A stretch of 64,000 bases of DNA from Lasiodiplodia sp. COLG20 (taxonomy: Eukaryota > Ascomycota > Dothideomycetes > Botryosphaeriales > Botryosphaeriaceae): assembly GCA_009801085.1 (NCBI GenBank), contig VNWV01000001.1:4216001-4280000 (forward strand). Direction: 5' to 3'. The position numbers were made by a program, and so were the translations under genes. Under the pieces are notes generated by a model. The model saw only the letters and a list, made by a program, of their open reading frames with translations, did not search any database and was not told the DNA's origin. Numbering within the stretch: position 1 is the stretch's first letter; every line of letters begins with the position of its first letter. Below are positions 35,269-46,025 of the stretch, one piece after another.

Positions 35269-36306
35269 ATGACTTCATCCCTCGAGCAACTCCGCCAACA
35301 CACGACCATCGTCGCCGACACAGGCGACTTCAACGTCCTCTCCCTCTACAAATCCCAAGACGCCACCACCAACCCCTCCCACATCCTCACCGCCAGCCAA
35401 AAGCCCGAGTACTCCTGGATCCTCACCGCCGCCGCCGACCACGCGCGCACAACCACATCCGACCCGGACGCGCAGGTCGACGAAGCGCTGCTGCACCTCC
35501 TCGTCTCGTTCGGCTGCGAGATCCTCAAGCACGTGCCGGGCCGGGTATCGACCGAGGTCGACCCCGTCCACTCGTTCGACGCCGCCGCTACCGTCGCCTA
35601 CGCCCGCCGCATCATCGCCCTGTACGCCGCGCGCGGCGTGCCCAAGGAGCGCGTGCTCGTCAAGATCGCGAGCACCTGGGAGGGCTTCGCCGCGTACGAG
35701 GTGCTCGAGAAGGAGGGCATTAAGTGCAATTTAACCTTGCTCTTCTGCTTGCCGCAGGCGGTGCGCGCGGCGGAGGTGGGCGCGACGCTGATCAGCCCGT
35801 TCGTCGGGAGGACGCTGGATTGGTGGCACAAGAACCATCCCGCCGTCGATTACTCTGGGAAGAAGGATCCGGGCGTCATCATGACGAAGGAGATCTGGGA
35901 GTATTACAAGGCGAATGGGATCAAGACGGAGATCATGGGCGCGAGTATGCGGAGTATTGACGAGTGCAAGGAGCTGGCGGGGCTGGACTTGATGACGATA
36001 AATGTCGGGTTGCTGCAGGAGCTGAAGGATGCAGATGTCGACATCAAGCCCGTGTTGATTGCAGAGAATGGTAAGTGGTTTGTTGCTTTGCTTTTCCACC
36101 ATTACGTACACACTGACATGATTACAGTTTCTAAGCAGAATGGATCTGCCAAGGTCAAGTCCTACGTGAATGACGAGGCTGCTTTCAGAACAGATCTCTT
36201 TAATGATTACGCGGCGCATGACAAGATGACAGATATGATGCGGCAGTTCTTGAGGGATGGTGCGGCTACGAAAGCTGCTCTGAAGAAGCTCTTGCTGTCG
36301 AAGTAG
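35269..36306 (+). CDS. Transaldolase
   Basis: Exons 35269-36070 and 36128-36306 give 326 aa, close to the 330-335 of other transaldolases. The alpha/beta barrel is recognised by VADTGDFN near residue 15, DATTNPS (31-37), the Schiff-base Lys132 in VLVKIASTWEG, NLTLLFC and SPFVGR. The enzyme moves a three-carbon dihydroxyacetone unit between sedoheptulose-7-phosphate and glyceraldehyde-3-phosphate in the non-oxidative pentose phosphate pathway, in the cytosol. The 57-nt intron has good signals (GTAAGT..CTGAC..TTACAG) yet is a multiple of three and has no stop in frame, so the unspliced frame also reads through with 19 extra residues. The spliced form restores the family text (IAENVSKQNGSAKVKSY). 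Confidence 0.95.
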   Translation: MTSSLEQLRQHTTIVADTGDFNVLSLYKSQDATTNPSHILTASQKPEYSWILTAAADHARTTTSDPDAQVDEALLHLLVSFGCEILKHVPGRVSTEVDPVHSFDAAATVAYARRIIALYAARGVPKERVLVKIASTWEGFAAYEVLEKEGIKCNLTLLFCLPQAVRAAEVGATLISPFVGRTLDWWHKNHPAVDYSGKKDPGVIMTKEIWEYYKANGIKTEIMGASMRSIDECKELAGLDLMTINVGLLQELKDADVDIKPVLIAENGKWFVALLFHHYVHTDMITVSKQNGSAKVKSYVNDEAAFRTDLFNDYAAHDKMTDMMRQFLRDGAATKAALKKLLLSK

Positions 36307-36439
36307 ACGAAACGAGAATGTATGAATTGGAGAGTTACGACATTAGCAGTAAACTCCCAAGTCGTGAAAATATGAGTAGAGAAGCTTTACAGTACACATG
36401 TCTCCTGTTGAACCTTCCACTGCTACCATGATCCTCTGA

Positions 36440-38818
36440 CTAGCCCAATCTGACCAAACGCCGGGAGATATATTGCTTAAGAATATTGGTATCTGTATAA
36501 TCGTTGAAACTAAAAAGCATGTCAAAGCTAAGGGATGCTCGGCATTCGAAGTATGGATGTCCTTTGACTTCATCCTGATCTTCAACAGATTCAATAATTA
36601 CGCCCGTAGAATACCAAGTGTCGATGGTTCCTAATGAAATGACTGTGGCTATCACAGGTCCTGCCTTCATAACATGGTTTGCGAATTGGGGGCAGCTCCA
36701 ATCCAATGGCGTGCCTCGCGTTTCGCCGTAATCATCTTCCCGCCTGATGGCATATAGTTTAGTTTTGTTTCCGTGACTGTCTTGTTCCGAAGGACGCCAG
36801 TACACCCTAACTTGCAGTTCCCATGTGTCTAGCCATAGGTACCGGGAAAGGTTGTTGTGGTCACCGATCAGGTAACCCCTGTCTTCAAGATCTACCCAGG
36901 TCAGGTAGCCCCTCTTTTCAAGATCTGCCCATGAAAGCTTTTCCGCGAGACGGGCTGTAGGCGGGTGAAATTGACAAGACGTCTTGCAAGGAGTGGAGGA
37001 GCGAAGACCGCAGCGGCGGCGAAGGCGCTGCCAGGCGATGCCAAGCCGGCGAAAATATGACCAGCCGCTGCTGCTGTCGTCACGATGGTATCGGGGGGAG
37101 GTTGAGGAGAAAGTTCCGGAACGGTCGCAGCAAAAGCGGCAATCGGGTGAGGACCCGGGATCGGATGAAGACTTAAGGCTGGATGAGGATCCAAGTTCGG
37201 ATCGTGACAGTTCGGTCTGATCCTCCAATTCCACGTATACCCGAAATGAAGGTTCATCATCTGAAAGAGCATCTATGATCCTCCAACTGTTCTCGGCATC
37301 ATCACTGATGTTGCCCTTAAACGATACTTTGCCGGTCCAACCAGCCCAAGACCAACTGGGGAATCCGTGACGGCGTTCGACCATCCCCTTCATGGTCCAC
37401 GATAGGCCCATAGAGAAACCGTTAGACGAGATCTTGTTGAATTTTTGATCACCAAGTTCCGATCTGTTCCTATCAATACCAATGACAGGAAATACAGGAA
37501 CTCCCCACAAGTGGTGGACCGGGGGATCGTGTTTTTGGAAAGCTCGTAGAATCCCAGAGAATGCGTCCAGGGAATCTCCAGGATTTGTCAAACGCCGTTC
37601 AGAGTACGCGGAAATCCGTGGCCAGATACGAGAAGCATCCTTTCCAGCTCCGCGGCAAGGGGTAAAGCTATAGCCGTCGTCGTCATGGTCCACATCCATC
37701 TCCGTAGTTAGCCGCGACTCGGTGCCTTCATCGACGGATATAACCCGGCACGCAAACGAAACTTGTTCGTCCGTGAATACTAGACATCTTCTCGAAAGTA
37801 GGCCTTCCTGATATGTCCAACCCCGCGTGTTCCATTTCGAATTCCTGAGCAGTTTGCTCTGAGGACCTCCCAATACCCTCGGAGAATCCTCACCGCAACG
37901 AATCAGGAAGTTCCCGATCATACAGTATGTCTTTGGAACTCTGAGCCGTGTTCCCCGCCGGGATGTAACACCAGGAAGTCCATAGCTGGCATCGCCCCCT
38001 GCGGCAGCGATTATTGTGAAGGCGGCATTCCTATAAATGGAGTCCATGCATCGAATCTGATGCTTCTTGCTCTCAGAGTCGTTCTGATCAATACAGTACT
38101 TGTCGACCCAAAGGTAACGATAGCCCATGTTCAGGACGACCACCAGTGCATCTTCGATAGTTTGCTCCATTGTACCTGGCATCTCTGTCAGAGGAGTCTC
38201 CGAAACATCCCCAGAAGTTCCACAGTTCCCCCATACATAACTGAGCGCTACGTATCTTGTGTTAGGCGCGACTGGGTCAATTTTCCTGGTATGACAGTCG
38301 ATAACTCGCAGTCCAGGAACATCTTCTTCGTCCTCGTTCCCACAACAGTCAATGTGGTCCTCCAGGCAAAGATGCAACTTCTGTCTCAAACTTTCGAAGT
38401 CGATTGGTGATGGATCCACAGACTCTGTGTGTAGTGAGACTTCACTCCGGTCAATAGAATGCGCCCGGTTGTTCTTCAGCTCGCCTGTTTCACGAGAGTG
38501 TTCTAACGTTGAGACTGTCAAATTGGCATCACCTTGACACCGAAGATCTATGAGGTCCATATAGGGCCACATATAACTGAGTAGTCGAACAATAAAACAG
38601 ATGGCACAACTTGATTCAGCATCAGAAACATGATTTACTGAACGATGTGCATCTGGAAAGGTCCATTGATCAAGTGGAATGAACTTGATCAATTGGTTGC
38701 GGCATTCGGTGCATACGCTTGCCGTTTCGTTCCCTGGATATGGAGTGGAAAAACTTTGGATCCGCCAGTCGGGCATTGAAGGAGAATATGGACGTGGGAT
38801 AGGTTTTTCCTGAGACAT
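36440..38818 (-). CDS. HET-domain (heterokaryon incompatibility) protein
   Basis: A single open frame of 792 aa from ATG 38818 (MSQEKPIPRPYSPS). The frame is open another 60 or more codons upstream without an ATG, so a 5' exon is possible. A Cys-rich N-terminal part (CTECRNQL..CAICFIV) is typical of HET genes. The HET domain itself is clear: RYVALSYVWG, YLWVDKYCIDQND, SIYRNAAFTIIAA and RGWTYQEGLLSRRCLVF. The rest is variable with a Ser/Arg-rich stretch near 37,000-37,200. HET proteins take part in non-self recognition after cell fusion and in cell death; they occur in large families in Pezizomycotina. The partner allele or trigger cannot be read from sequence. Confidence 0.88.
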   Translation of the reverse strand: MSQEKPIPRPYSPSMPDWRIQSFSTPYPGNETASVCTECRNQLIKFIPLDQWTFPDAHRSVNHVSDAESSCAICFIVRLLSYMWPYMDLIDLRCQGDANLTVSTLEHSRETGELKNNRAHSIDRSEVSLHTESVDPSPIDFESLRQKLHLCLEDHIDCCGNEDEEDVPGLRVIDCHTRKIDPVAPNTRYVALSYVWGNCGTSGDVSETPLTEMPGTMEQTIEDALVVVLNMGYRYLWVDKYCIDQNDSESKKHQIRCMDSIYRNAAFTIIAAAGGDASYGLPGVTSRRGTRLRVPKTYCMIGNFLIRCGEDSPRVLGGPQSKLLRNSKWNTRGWTYQEGLLSRRCLVFTDEQVSFACRVISVDEGTESRLTTEMDVDHDDDGYSFTPCRGAGKDASRIWPRISAYSERRLTNPGDSLDAFSGILRAFQKHDPPVHHLWGVPVFPVIGIDRNRSELGDQKFNKISSNGFSMGLSWTMKGMVERRHGFPSWSWAGWTGKVSFKGNISDDAENSWRIIDALSDDEPSFRVYVELEDQTELSRSELGSSSSLKSSSDPGSSPDCRFCCDRSGTFSSTSPRYHRDDSSSGWSYFRRLGIAWQRLRRRCGLRSSTPCKTSCQFHPPTARLAEKLSWADLEKRGYLTWVDLEDRGYLIGDHNNLSRYLWLDTWELQVRVYWRPSEQDSHGNKTKLYAIRREDDYGETRGTPLDWSCPQFANHVMKAGPVIATVISLGTIDTWYSTGVIIESVEDQDEVKGHPYFECRASLSFDMLFSFNDYTDTNILKQYISRRLVRLG

Positions 38819-39001
38819 TGGCGGGACGAAAGACTTCTTGAGAAGCTTCCACGGTGGCGTTGAATCCTTAGACAATTGTCGAGCTTCGCAAAAAATAGGC
38901 GTGGAACAAGGGCAATGCGAATGATGTGGAACGTGAATCTTGACGAGGTTGAAGTGAGAGGAAGATTTCCGCTTCAGGATTCTCGGCTCTCGTTGTGACA
39001 A

Positions 39002-40342
39002 CTCATCACACGAAAAAGCTAAGCGGCGTGGCGTCGCTAAACGATTCGCGTACTACTGACTATTCCACAGTCAGAAACCGATGATCACGCGAAGTGGGTC
39101 GTCTTTTCCGAGGCCGGGACTAGCAGCGCATACGCGGGCAGTCCTCTCGCCACCTCCTAAATGCAGAGCCTGGTGGCGTCTACATCATAAGAGACGAAAG
39201 AATAAGTAGCTAACTACCGTATAAGTCTATCCTTCACCCCCACTCATAATAACGGAGGTTTGCAAATAAACTATCAGAGAGGTCAGTGAGTGATTTTCTT
39301 TTCCACATCAGCTCACGCTCAACACGGGTATTCCGAAGTGCAGTTTGACAAAGTTCAGGAGCAACTGCTGTGAGAACTAATGACGATAGAAGATGAATCC
39401 CTTCGGATTTCTCTGCGAGAACCATCAATATGACAAAAGCAAAGTGGAACCGCTGCCATTCAAAGATGGACAGCAGTAATATTGGGTCCAAGATCTTATG
39501 GTCCAGGACCTGAGTTTGTTGATGATATTACTTTTGCGCAGTTCCTCTATGATCTTGTGCGAAAAGTTAAACTATGGCAGTGCGGTGGCAATAATGCCCA
39601 GCTTTTGCAAGACTGGGCACCATTGTAGATGCCGCATTGGGCAAGTTTGAACCACCGGAGGCCTGAACATCAATGAGGATACCCTGACGGACCTGGGTAT
39701 TGGCGCAGCCTGGAAGCTGGATTTAATATAATCTTGACGTCATAGTCTTTTTGCCACTGTAGTCGTCGGGCACGGGAAAAGACATTGTTGCTCTCTTCTT
39801 CACTCATGACGATGACTGTTTTACATTGTCATGAAGGATCAAACATTTTCGGCAGAAGGATCGAAAGCATTGAAGTTGGTATCGCTTACATGAGTAGTAG
39901 CAATGGTACAGACCAGTCAGAAGTGTGCCAGCCCTGAATGAGGTTCTAGCCGAGATCGAGAATTCGTGTCTACCGTACAAATCAAGGGCTGGATCAGGCC
40001 ACAATGAAAAAGCAGCCCCCCGCATTCGAATCCTGATTGTCGCTTTCGGCAAGACCCTGGCACGAGGCGGATCAATTCAGCCCCCACACTAAGGGACGGT
40101 GCTAACCAGTTCCACTTAATGAAGCGAACTTATGGCTCGTATGTCTAGCATTGCACGGTCCGCATCACGGTAGGGAGCACCAGAAATAGATGTCTGTATA
40201 CAAGGAGCGGTTGTTTCGGCTTTCTGCAGCAGGAAGGTATATAAACGCTCGTCAGCACACCGCACATTTCGACTTCAGCATCGCATTACACGAGTGGAAG
40301 CTCGCTGACTGATTTCACTTGCCTCTTACAAGCACAACAATC
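39002..40342. other. Intergenic with a possible gene relic
   Basis: On the minus strand, 39,234-39,500 reads as an apparent C-terminal exon (hydrophobic LLSIFEWQRFHFAFVILMVL, then basic residues, stop at 39,234), and 39,900-40,060 has more coding-like text. No start or continuous splice pattern links them. The last 100 bp form the promoter of the GH135 gene. Confidence 0.35.
40238..40245 (+). promoter_or_regulatory. TATA box before the spherulin-4-like gene
   Basis: TATATAAA, 98 bp upstream of ATG 40343, in a good position for a core promoter. Confidence 0.5.
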
Positions 40343-41406
40343 ATGTTTAAACGTGCATTCGGCCTGCTCGCTTTGGGCGCCCAGCTCGTTCAGGCTCAAG
40401 TGAACGTTGCTGCTGCAGCGCTCGTTCCAGCCTATATTTGGCCCGAGACGGAGACGACATGGCAACCTCTCTATGACCAGTAGGTCTCATGAAATTATTT
40501 TTCCGATGTCGAGTTTTGACACTGACGACATGACAGGATTGAAGGTCATCCCAGTACTCAATTCACCATCATCGTCAATCCTGACAGTGGCCCCGGCGCC
40601 AACTCGCTGCCCGATGCCGCTTACCAGCGTGAGATTCTCAAGCTCCATGATTACGACAATGTTCGCCTTGTCGGTTATGTTGCCGTGAACTGGACGAACA
40701 AGGCCCAGTCCACTGTTGAAGCCGAGGTCGCCAAATACGCAGGGTAAGTTCACAGCGTTCTTCGCCCAGAGCCCGTCAAACCCCGCGAGCGCATCCAGGA
40801 AAGAAGATGGACAAGGGGTTGGGGAGAAAAGATGCAAAGACAACCTCGCGATTCCACACAAGGTAGCTAATGCCCCCACGCAGCTGGCCTTCCGCCTCTG
40901 GCAACGCCGCCCTCTCCGTCGACGGGATCTTCTTCGACGAAGCCCCCACCGACAATGACTCGGCCAAGATCACCTTCATGCAATCCGTCACGACCTACAC
41001 ACGCTCCTTCGCCAACGCCGGCCTGAGCGCCTCCCCTTACGTCGTCACCAACCCCGGCTACCCCCCGGCGCGCGCCTACCTCTACAACGCCAACGACGAC
41101 TCGCTCGTGCCGGACCTGTCGCTCGTGTACGAGGAGGCGTACAGCACGTGGACGACGGACCAGGACACGGTCAAGGACCTGATCTGGGGGCTGGATGTGG
41201 ACAACGGCTCGCTGGCGGTGATGCTGCACGACGTGCCGGCGACGATCGCGTGCGCGGATTTGTCGGCGCTGGTGGATGACTTCAAGGGCAACGTCGGCGT
41301 GAACACGCTGTGGTTCACGAACGACTCGGATTATCAGGTCTGGCCTGATGCGACGTTGTGGAACGAGTATCTGAATGCGTTCGCGAGCGGAGGAAGCGCT
41401 TGTTAG
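40343..41406 (+). CDS. Secreted spherulin-4-like glycoside hydrolase (GH135 type)
   Basis: Exons 40343-40479, 40537-40743 and 40884-41406 encode 288 aa. Residues 1-19 (MFKRAFGLLALGAQLVQAQ) form a signal peptide. The TIM-barrel core matches spherulation-specific family 4: LVPAYIWP, FTIIVNPDSGPG, LVGYVAVNW and the acidic active-site block DGIFFDEAP, followed by YVVTNPGYPP. Aspergillus Sph3, the founding GH135 enzyme, cleaves galactosaminogalactan in the cell wall and matrix, so a wall- or biofilm-polysaccharide role is likely. The other genes of the galactosaminogalactan cluster are not nearby. The third exon is much more GC-rich than the first two. The second intron (140 nt) is long for this window; an internal AG at about 40,864 is a less likely acceptor. 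Confidence 0.9.
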
Positions 41407-41735
41407 ATGGCGGATCGATGATTGAAGTGGTGTCGCACAGTGCAGCGAATTAGTTGTACAAATTTTAGCGGCTGAAGCCACATCGAAATTGAGGTTTACA
41501 AATCAGGAAAGTGCTAAGAGTTATGGCTGCCATAAGCAAACATTCCAACAAATCGATACGTAATGGAATGGCCATCTTTCTTGCTGCCTGCAGTCGGAGA
41601 AATCTTGAACTGGTGGTTTCAAAGCGGGCGGAGATGGTGCGATCTAATCTTATCATGATCCCTGTCAAAATTTCTGGTGCGGCCCTCAAGCCTCACCTCC
41701 GCCGCTTCTTCTCCGATAGATTCCACCCACGCAAA

Positions 41736-44210
41736 ATGCCCGAACGCGTGCGCACCACCTTTGACAACAGCGGCAATGCCGCCAAAGCCTCTAAACATCT
41801 ACACAAGCACGACAATGAATCCCTCAACCCCAGCAAGAAGCGCAAACGCGACCGCGACGAGAAACCGCACATCAACGGCCTAAAACCCTCCCACGATTCG
41901 AAGAAGCCCTCCAAGTACTCGAACGCTCCCGGCCCTCACCATCACAAGAAACACGATCGCGAAGGTCTCAATGGCAGCAGCAAACCAGCGCACGACGGCG
42001 GCGAGAAGCGGGCATTCGGGCCCCTGGCGAAGAAACGCGAACAGCTGCTGCCGGTGCGCAAGTCGCTCCCCATCTGGGCGCACCAAGACGAGATCCGGGC
42101 GTCGCTGCGCGGCGACAAGGACGTCCTGATACTGGTCGGTGAGACGGGTTCCGGAAAGTCGACGCAGGTCCCGCAGTTCCTGCTCGGCGAGTCCTGGCTC
42201 GGCGACAACAACAAGTCCATGATCGCCATCACACAGCCCCGCCGTGTCGCCGCCATATCGCTAGCCCGCCGTGTCGCTGAGGAGATGGGGACTCCGCTGG
42301 GTGCGTCGTCGCCGGCGAGTAAGGTCGGCTACAGCGTGCGTTTCGATGTGTCGACGTCGCCGAGTACGAGGATAAAGTTCTTGACCGAGGGTATGCTGCT
42401 GCAGGAGCTGCTGCGGGATCCGTGGCTGAAGGCGTACGGGTCTGTCGTCGTGGATGAAGTACACGAGCGGAGTGTGAACGTGGATCTCGTGCTGGGTTTT
42501 CTGAGAAGGATTGTCTGCGGAGACTGGAAAAAGCACAGGAATGGAAGAAGGCTAAAGGTCGTCGTCATGAGTGCTACGGCTGACACCAAGAGGCTGCTCA
42601 AATTTTTTGATGAGGGATTTAACGAGGCAGAAGGAAAGACCGCATCGGCAGTCCAGGATAAGGCGAGCGGCGTCAATGGCACGGCTTCCAACCCGTCAAA
42701 GGATGAGAAAAAGAAGGACAAGAAGAATCCGCTGCCGCAAAAATCTACTCAATCAACTGTCCCTGGCACCAAGGATTCGGAAGAAGTAATCAAACACCAC
42801 GACTCGATAACGACCTGCTACATCGAAGGACGCATGTACCCGGTCAAAGTCAACTACTTGCCGGAGCCTACTCAGGATTTCGTCGAGGCTGCGCTCAAGA
42901 CAATTTTCCAAGTGCACCATAAAGAGCCTCTTCCGGGAGATATTCTGGTATTCTTGACAGGCCAGGATACCGTTGAAGCTCTCGAGAAGTTGGTCAACGA
43001 ATATGCAGCCGGACTGGGACCTGAGCTCCCGAAGATTCTTACCCTTCCTCTTTTCGCAGCGCTTCCTCAGAATCTTCAGCAACGCGTCTTCCAGCCGGCT
43101 CCGCCAAGAACACGAAAAGTCATTCTCAGTACCAACATTGCTGAGACTTCGGTTACCGTTCCTGGTGTACGTCATGTCATCGATTGTGGCAAGTCGAAGA
43201 TCAAGCAGTTCAGACCGCAGTTAAACCTCGACTCTCTCCTTGTCAAGCCGATTTCACAGTCCGCGTCTATCCAGCGAAAGGGTCGTGCCGGTCGTGAGGC
43301 CCCTGGCAATTGCTTCCGCCTCTATACGGAGAAGGACTACCTCAGCTTGCAAAAGGATACCACGCCTGAAATCCTGCGCTGTGATCTGAGTGCAGCATTG
43401 CTCACCATGAAGGCCCGCGGCGTCGACGACGTCCTCAACTTCCCCTTCCTCGACCCCCCTCCGCGCGAAGCCCTCGAGAAAGCCCTACTCCTCCTCTTCC
43501 AGCTCGGCGCGCTGACCGACACGGGCGACATCAGCGAAGTCGGCCTGCAAATCGCCAAGCTGCCCCTCACGCCGACACTCGGCCGGTGCATCGTCGAAGC
43601 CGCGACCGAAGAGCGCGGCCGCTGCGTTGAGCACGTCATCGACATCGTGGCGGCACTCAGCGTCGAGAACGTCTTCCTCAACGTCATCACCGAGGAGAAG
43701 CGCGAGGAGGCGGAGCTGGCGCGCCGCGAGCTCTTCCGCCGCGAGGGCGACCACCTCACGCTGCTGGCGACGGTGCAGGCCTACGCCGCCGAGCACGCCG
43801 ACCGCAAGGCCTGGTGCGAGCGCCGCTTCGTCTCGCACCGCGCCATGCAGAACGTCATGGACATCCGCAAGCAGCTGCGCGCGCTCTGCGCTCAGCTCGG
43901 CTTGTTCAACGCCGCGGAAGTTCAGCACGGCGAGGCTGAGGCTGTCAGCGAGGCCGTCGCGAATAATGTCTTGTTGTCGCTGTTGAGCGGGTTTGCGCCG
44001 AATACGGCGAGGTTGATGCCCGATGGCAGTTACCGGACGATGGTCGGCAATCAGACGGTGCAGATTCATCCCAGTAGCGTGCTGTTCGGGAAGAAGGTCG
44101 AGGCGATTGTGTTTTCCGAGTTTGTCTTCACGAATAGAAGTTATGCGCGTGGTGTCAGCGCAGTGCGGCTGGATTGGGTGGTGGAGGGGTTGAGCGGGAG
44201 GGCAGCGTAG
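41736..44210 (+). CDS. DEAH-box RNA helicase, Dhr2-like (ribosome biogenesis)
   Basis: Single exon, 824 aa from ATG 41736 (MPERVRTTFD). The same frame is open back to 41511, but that part overlaps the 3' flank of the previous gene, so the internal ATG is preferred. A basic, disordered leader with nuclear-localisation text (KKRKRDRDEK) precedes the helicase core: GETGSGKST (motif I, near 134), TQPRRVAA (Ia), DEVHER (II, near 241), MSATAD (III, near 279), STNIAETS (V) and QRKGRAGR (VI), then the HA2 and OB-like C-terminal regions. Layout and size match yeast Dhr2, a nucleolar ATPase of small-subunit rRNA processing; a generic DHX-type role cannot be excluded. A Lys/Ser-rich insert after motif III (about 42,620-42,790) is larger than usual. 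Confidence 0.92.
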   Translation: MPERVRTTFDNSGNAAKASKHLHKHDNESLNPSKKRKRDRDEKPHINGLKPSHDSKKPSKYSNAPGPHHHKKHDREGLNGSSKPAHDGGEKRAFGPLAKKREQLLPVRKSLPIWAHQDEIRASLRGDKDVLILVGETGSGKSTQVPQFLLGESWLGDNNKSMIAITQPRRVAAISLARRVAEEMGTPLGASSPASKVGYSVRFDVSTSPSTRIKFLTEGMLLQELLRDPWLKAYGSVVVDEVHERSVNVDLVLGFLRRIVCGDWKKHRNGRRLKVVVMSATADTKRLLKFFDEGFNEAEGKTASAVQDKASGVNGTASNPSKDEKKKDKKNPLPQKSTQSTVPGTKDSEEVIKHHDSITTCYIEGRMYPVKVNYLPEPTQDFVEAALKTIFQVHHKEPLPGDILVFLTGQDTVEALEKLVNEYAAGLGPELPKILTLPLFAALPQNLQQRVFQPAPPRTRKVILSTNIAETSVTVPGVRHVIDCGKSKIKQFRPQLNLDSLLVKPISQSASIQRKGRAGREAPGNCFRLYTEKDYLSLQKDTTPEILRCDLSAALLTMKARGVDDVLNFPFLDPPPREALEKALLLLFQLGALTDTGDISEVGLQIAKLPLTPTLGRCIVEAATEERGRCVEHVIDIVAALSVENVFLNVITEEKREEAELARRELFRREGDHLTLLATVQAYAAEHADRKAWCERRFVSHRAMQNVMDIRKQLRALCAQLGLFNAAEVQHGEAEAVSEAVANNVLLSLLSGFAPNTARLMPDGSYRTMVGNQTVQIHPSSVLFGKKVEAIVFSEFVFTNRSYARGVSAVRLDWVVEGLSGRAA

Positions 44211-45032
44211 ATGAGACCTGGCGTAGTAGTAGTAGATATGGTGCAGCGCGGATATACCCGATTAATGCAGTTGACCGCTTTGACAAAAGCATGGTTCACA
44301 ATTTTCAGATGGCTTCACTTCAACAGACGTACCTGAAGAAGGAGCCGCGACAGATTCTTGGCGCGGTTGATCTTGCGGAGGCTTTTGGTCATGTTGCTTG
44401 TGAACAGTGTAGGTAGGTAGCTCAAACAGGAAGGCACATGAGCGGGCAAGACCGCCCGCCCGCCGGCCGCTGACGCTCGCACGTGTACTGGACCCTGCAG
44501 CTGGACTGTACAAATTTTCTATGCTTCAAATGAAATGGAACGCCTAGGCAACTCGCTTTGGACGAGGAATTTACCGCTTATCTCTGCTCCACTAGCTTTT
44601 CCTCTTTCTTCTTTCCCTTTGTGATTCGAACTCGTAGTGGCTTTCTCTTTGATATAAAACGCAATTGAGCCTCAATTCACTGGCTTCTCCTTCAGAATAG
44701 GCTTGGAGATGGTCGACAATGCCCATGTTTCGTGATATTACGGTACAAGTGGGATGTGGTCGCTTATGCCTACAACTGAAGTAGCAAATCTTCAAGCCAC
44801 TTTCGAATTGAGATACGGCGAACCTTGGAACATTGGAGTGAGGTGAATGACATCACATTAAGTATTGTACGGCTCAAGCGCGCGGCCATATGAGCATGTG
44901 CTACATCAGATCTTTCACGTGCTTACGCTCTTATATTAGACGTGTTCCTGCTCAACACCAAGCTTGTTCCGCTTCGCCGCTTCACCGCTTGACCGCTTTC
45001 CACTGCAACTCTGCACGCACGACGTTGTCACC
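44211..45032. other. Intergenic, no gene seen
   Basis: 3' flank of the helicase gene and promoter of the next gene. Only short motif-free frames. Confidence 0.5.
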
Positions 45033-46025
45033 ATGCCGCGCCGTCCTGCTTTGAAGAAGCGGGCTGATAACAGCACGGCGCCATGCGTAAGTCTCTTCTA
45101 CTCTTTGCTTCACCTTGTCGAAGCTGCAGCTACTGACAAATACCGCCACAGAGCTCCAAGCCCAAGAAGCGCGAGGCACCTAAGACCCCTCCGGATCAGC
45201 AACTTGTTGCATCGCAGCCTTCGGCGCCTAGAAAGAGGCGTGCGCAGAACAACAAGGATCAAGCAAGTACTGAGCCATCGGCGAAAAGGATTGCCAGTAA
45301 GTGGCCCTCACCAGCGTTTGACTAAAGTGATTATAAGAGCTGACACCTGAGCAAAGTTGACAACACCTCCAACCGTTTCCTCTCTACGGATTCTCACGAT
45401 GACACTCCTAGTAAAGTTGTCAGTAAGTATTCACCAGAAAGTCTCTCTTCACTTGAATTATATCACTGATACATCTCGCTACTTAGTCTCACCTACTGGC
45501 ACCATGTGCAAGTGCCATCTCAAGCCCGGTGCCATATGCTGGCACACTATACACGAACCGCATGTCAGCAACCCAAAGGCTCGAGCCAGATATGAGAGTC
45601 TTGCCCCCGTCAAGCAGGTCATCCAGCGCGTTCGCGTGAACAAGTCCAGAGACAGGCTCAACGCGATAAAGGAGCTAGAGATCGACACCGCCGCAACTGC
45701 TCAAGACAGCGAGGACTGGTTGAAGAGACAGAACGTGCGTGAGAAGCGTGCTGCTGCAAGCAACATCAAGTATGCTGAAGATGGCGAGGAGGATTCCAAG
45801 GACCGGTGCTTCGAAGAAGATGACACGGAGATCGAGGAAAGTGATGTGGATGTGGAGGATAGTGAGGATGATGATCAAGACGGCGATTATGTCGACGACA
45901 CGGATGACCATCAGGAGCAAGTCAATGTCGAGGACGGCCGTGAGGAGCCTGCCAATGATGGTAGGGAGTCCGACTTCGAAGACGACGACGAGATCCCATG
46001 CATTAAGAAGTGCGAGCATCACTAG
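45033..46025 (+). CDS. Unrecognised protein: basic N-terminus, Cys/His knuckle, acidic tail
   Basis: Four exons, 45033-45086, 45152-45296, 45357-45422 and 45487-46025, give 267 aa in one frame. Residues 1-75 are Lys/Arg/Pro-rich with nuclear-localisation text (PRKRRAQ). Residues 96-114 hold C96-x-C98-H99, C106, H108, H111 and H114 in a short stretch, which could bind a metal. A Lys/Arg-rich helix follows (VIQRVRVNKSRDRLNAIKEL), then about 90 residues dominated by Asp and Glu. I know no family with this layout. A nuclear, chromatin- or nucleic-acid-associated protein is inferred from composition. The neighbour downstream on the same strand shares the plan of a basic region plus clustered cysteines plus an acidic end, without obvious sequence identity. 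Confidence 0.6.

Noticed and set aside
41511..41735. Upstream start for the DEAH helicase
   Set aside because: Adds 75 residues without family similarity and begins about 100 bp after the stop of the preceding gene; the internal ATG 41736 begins the usual basic leader.
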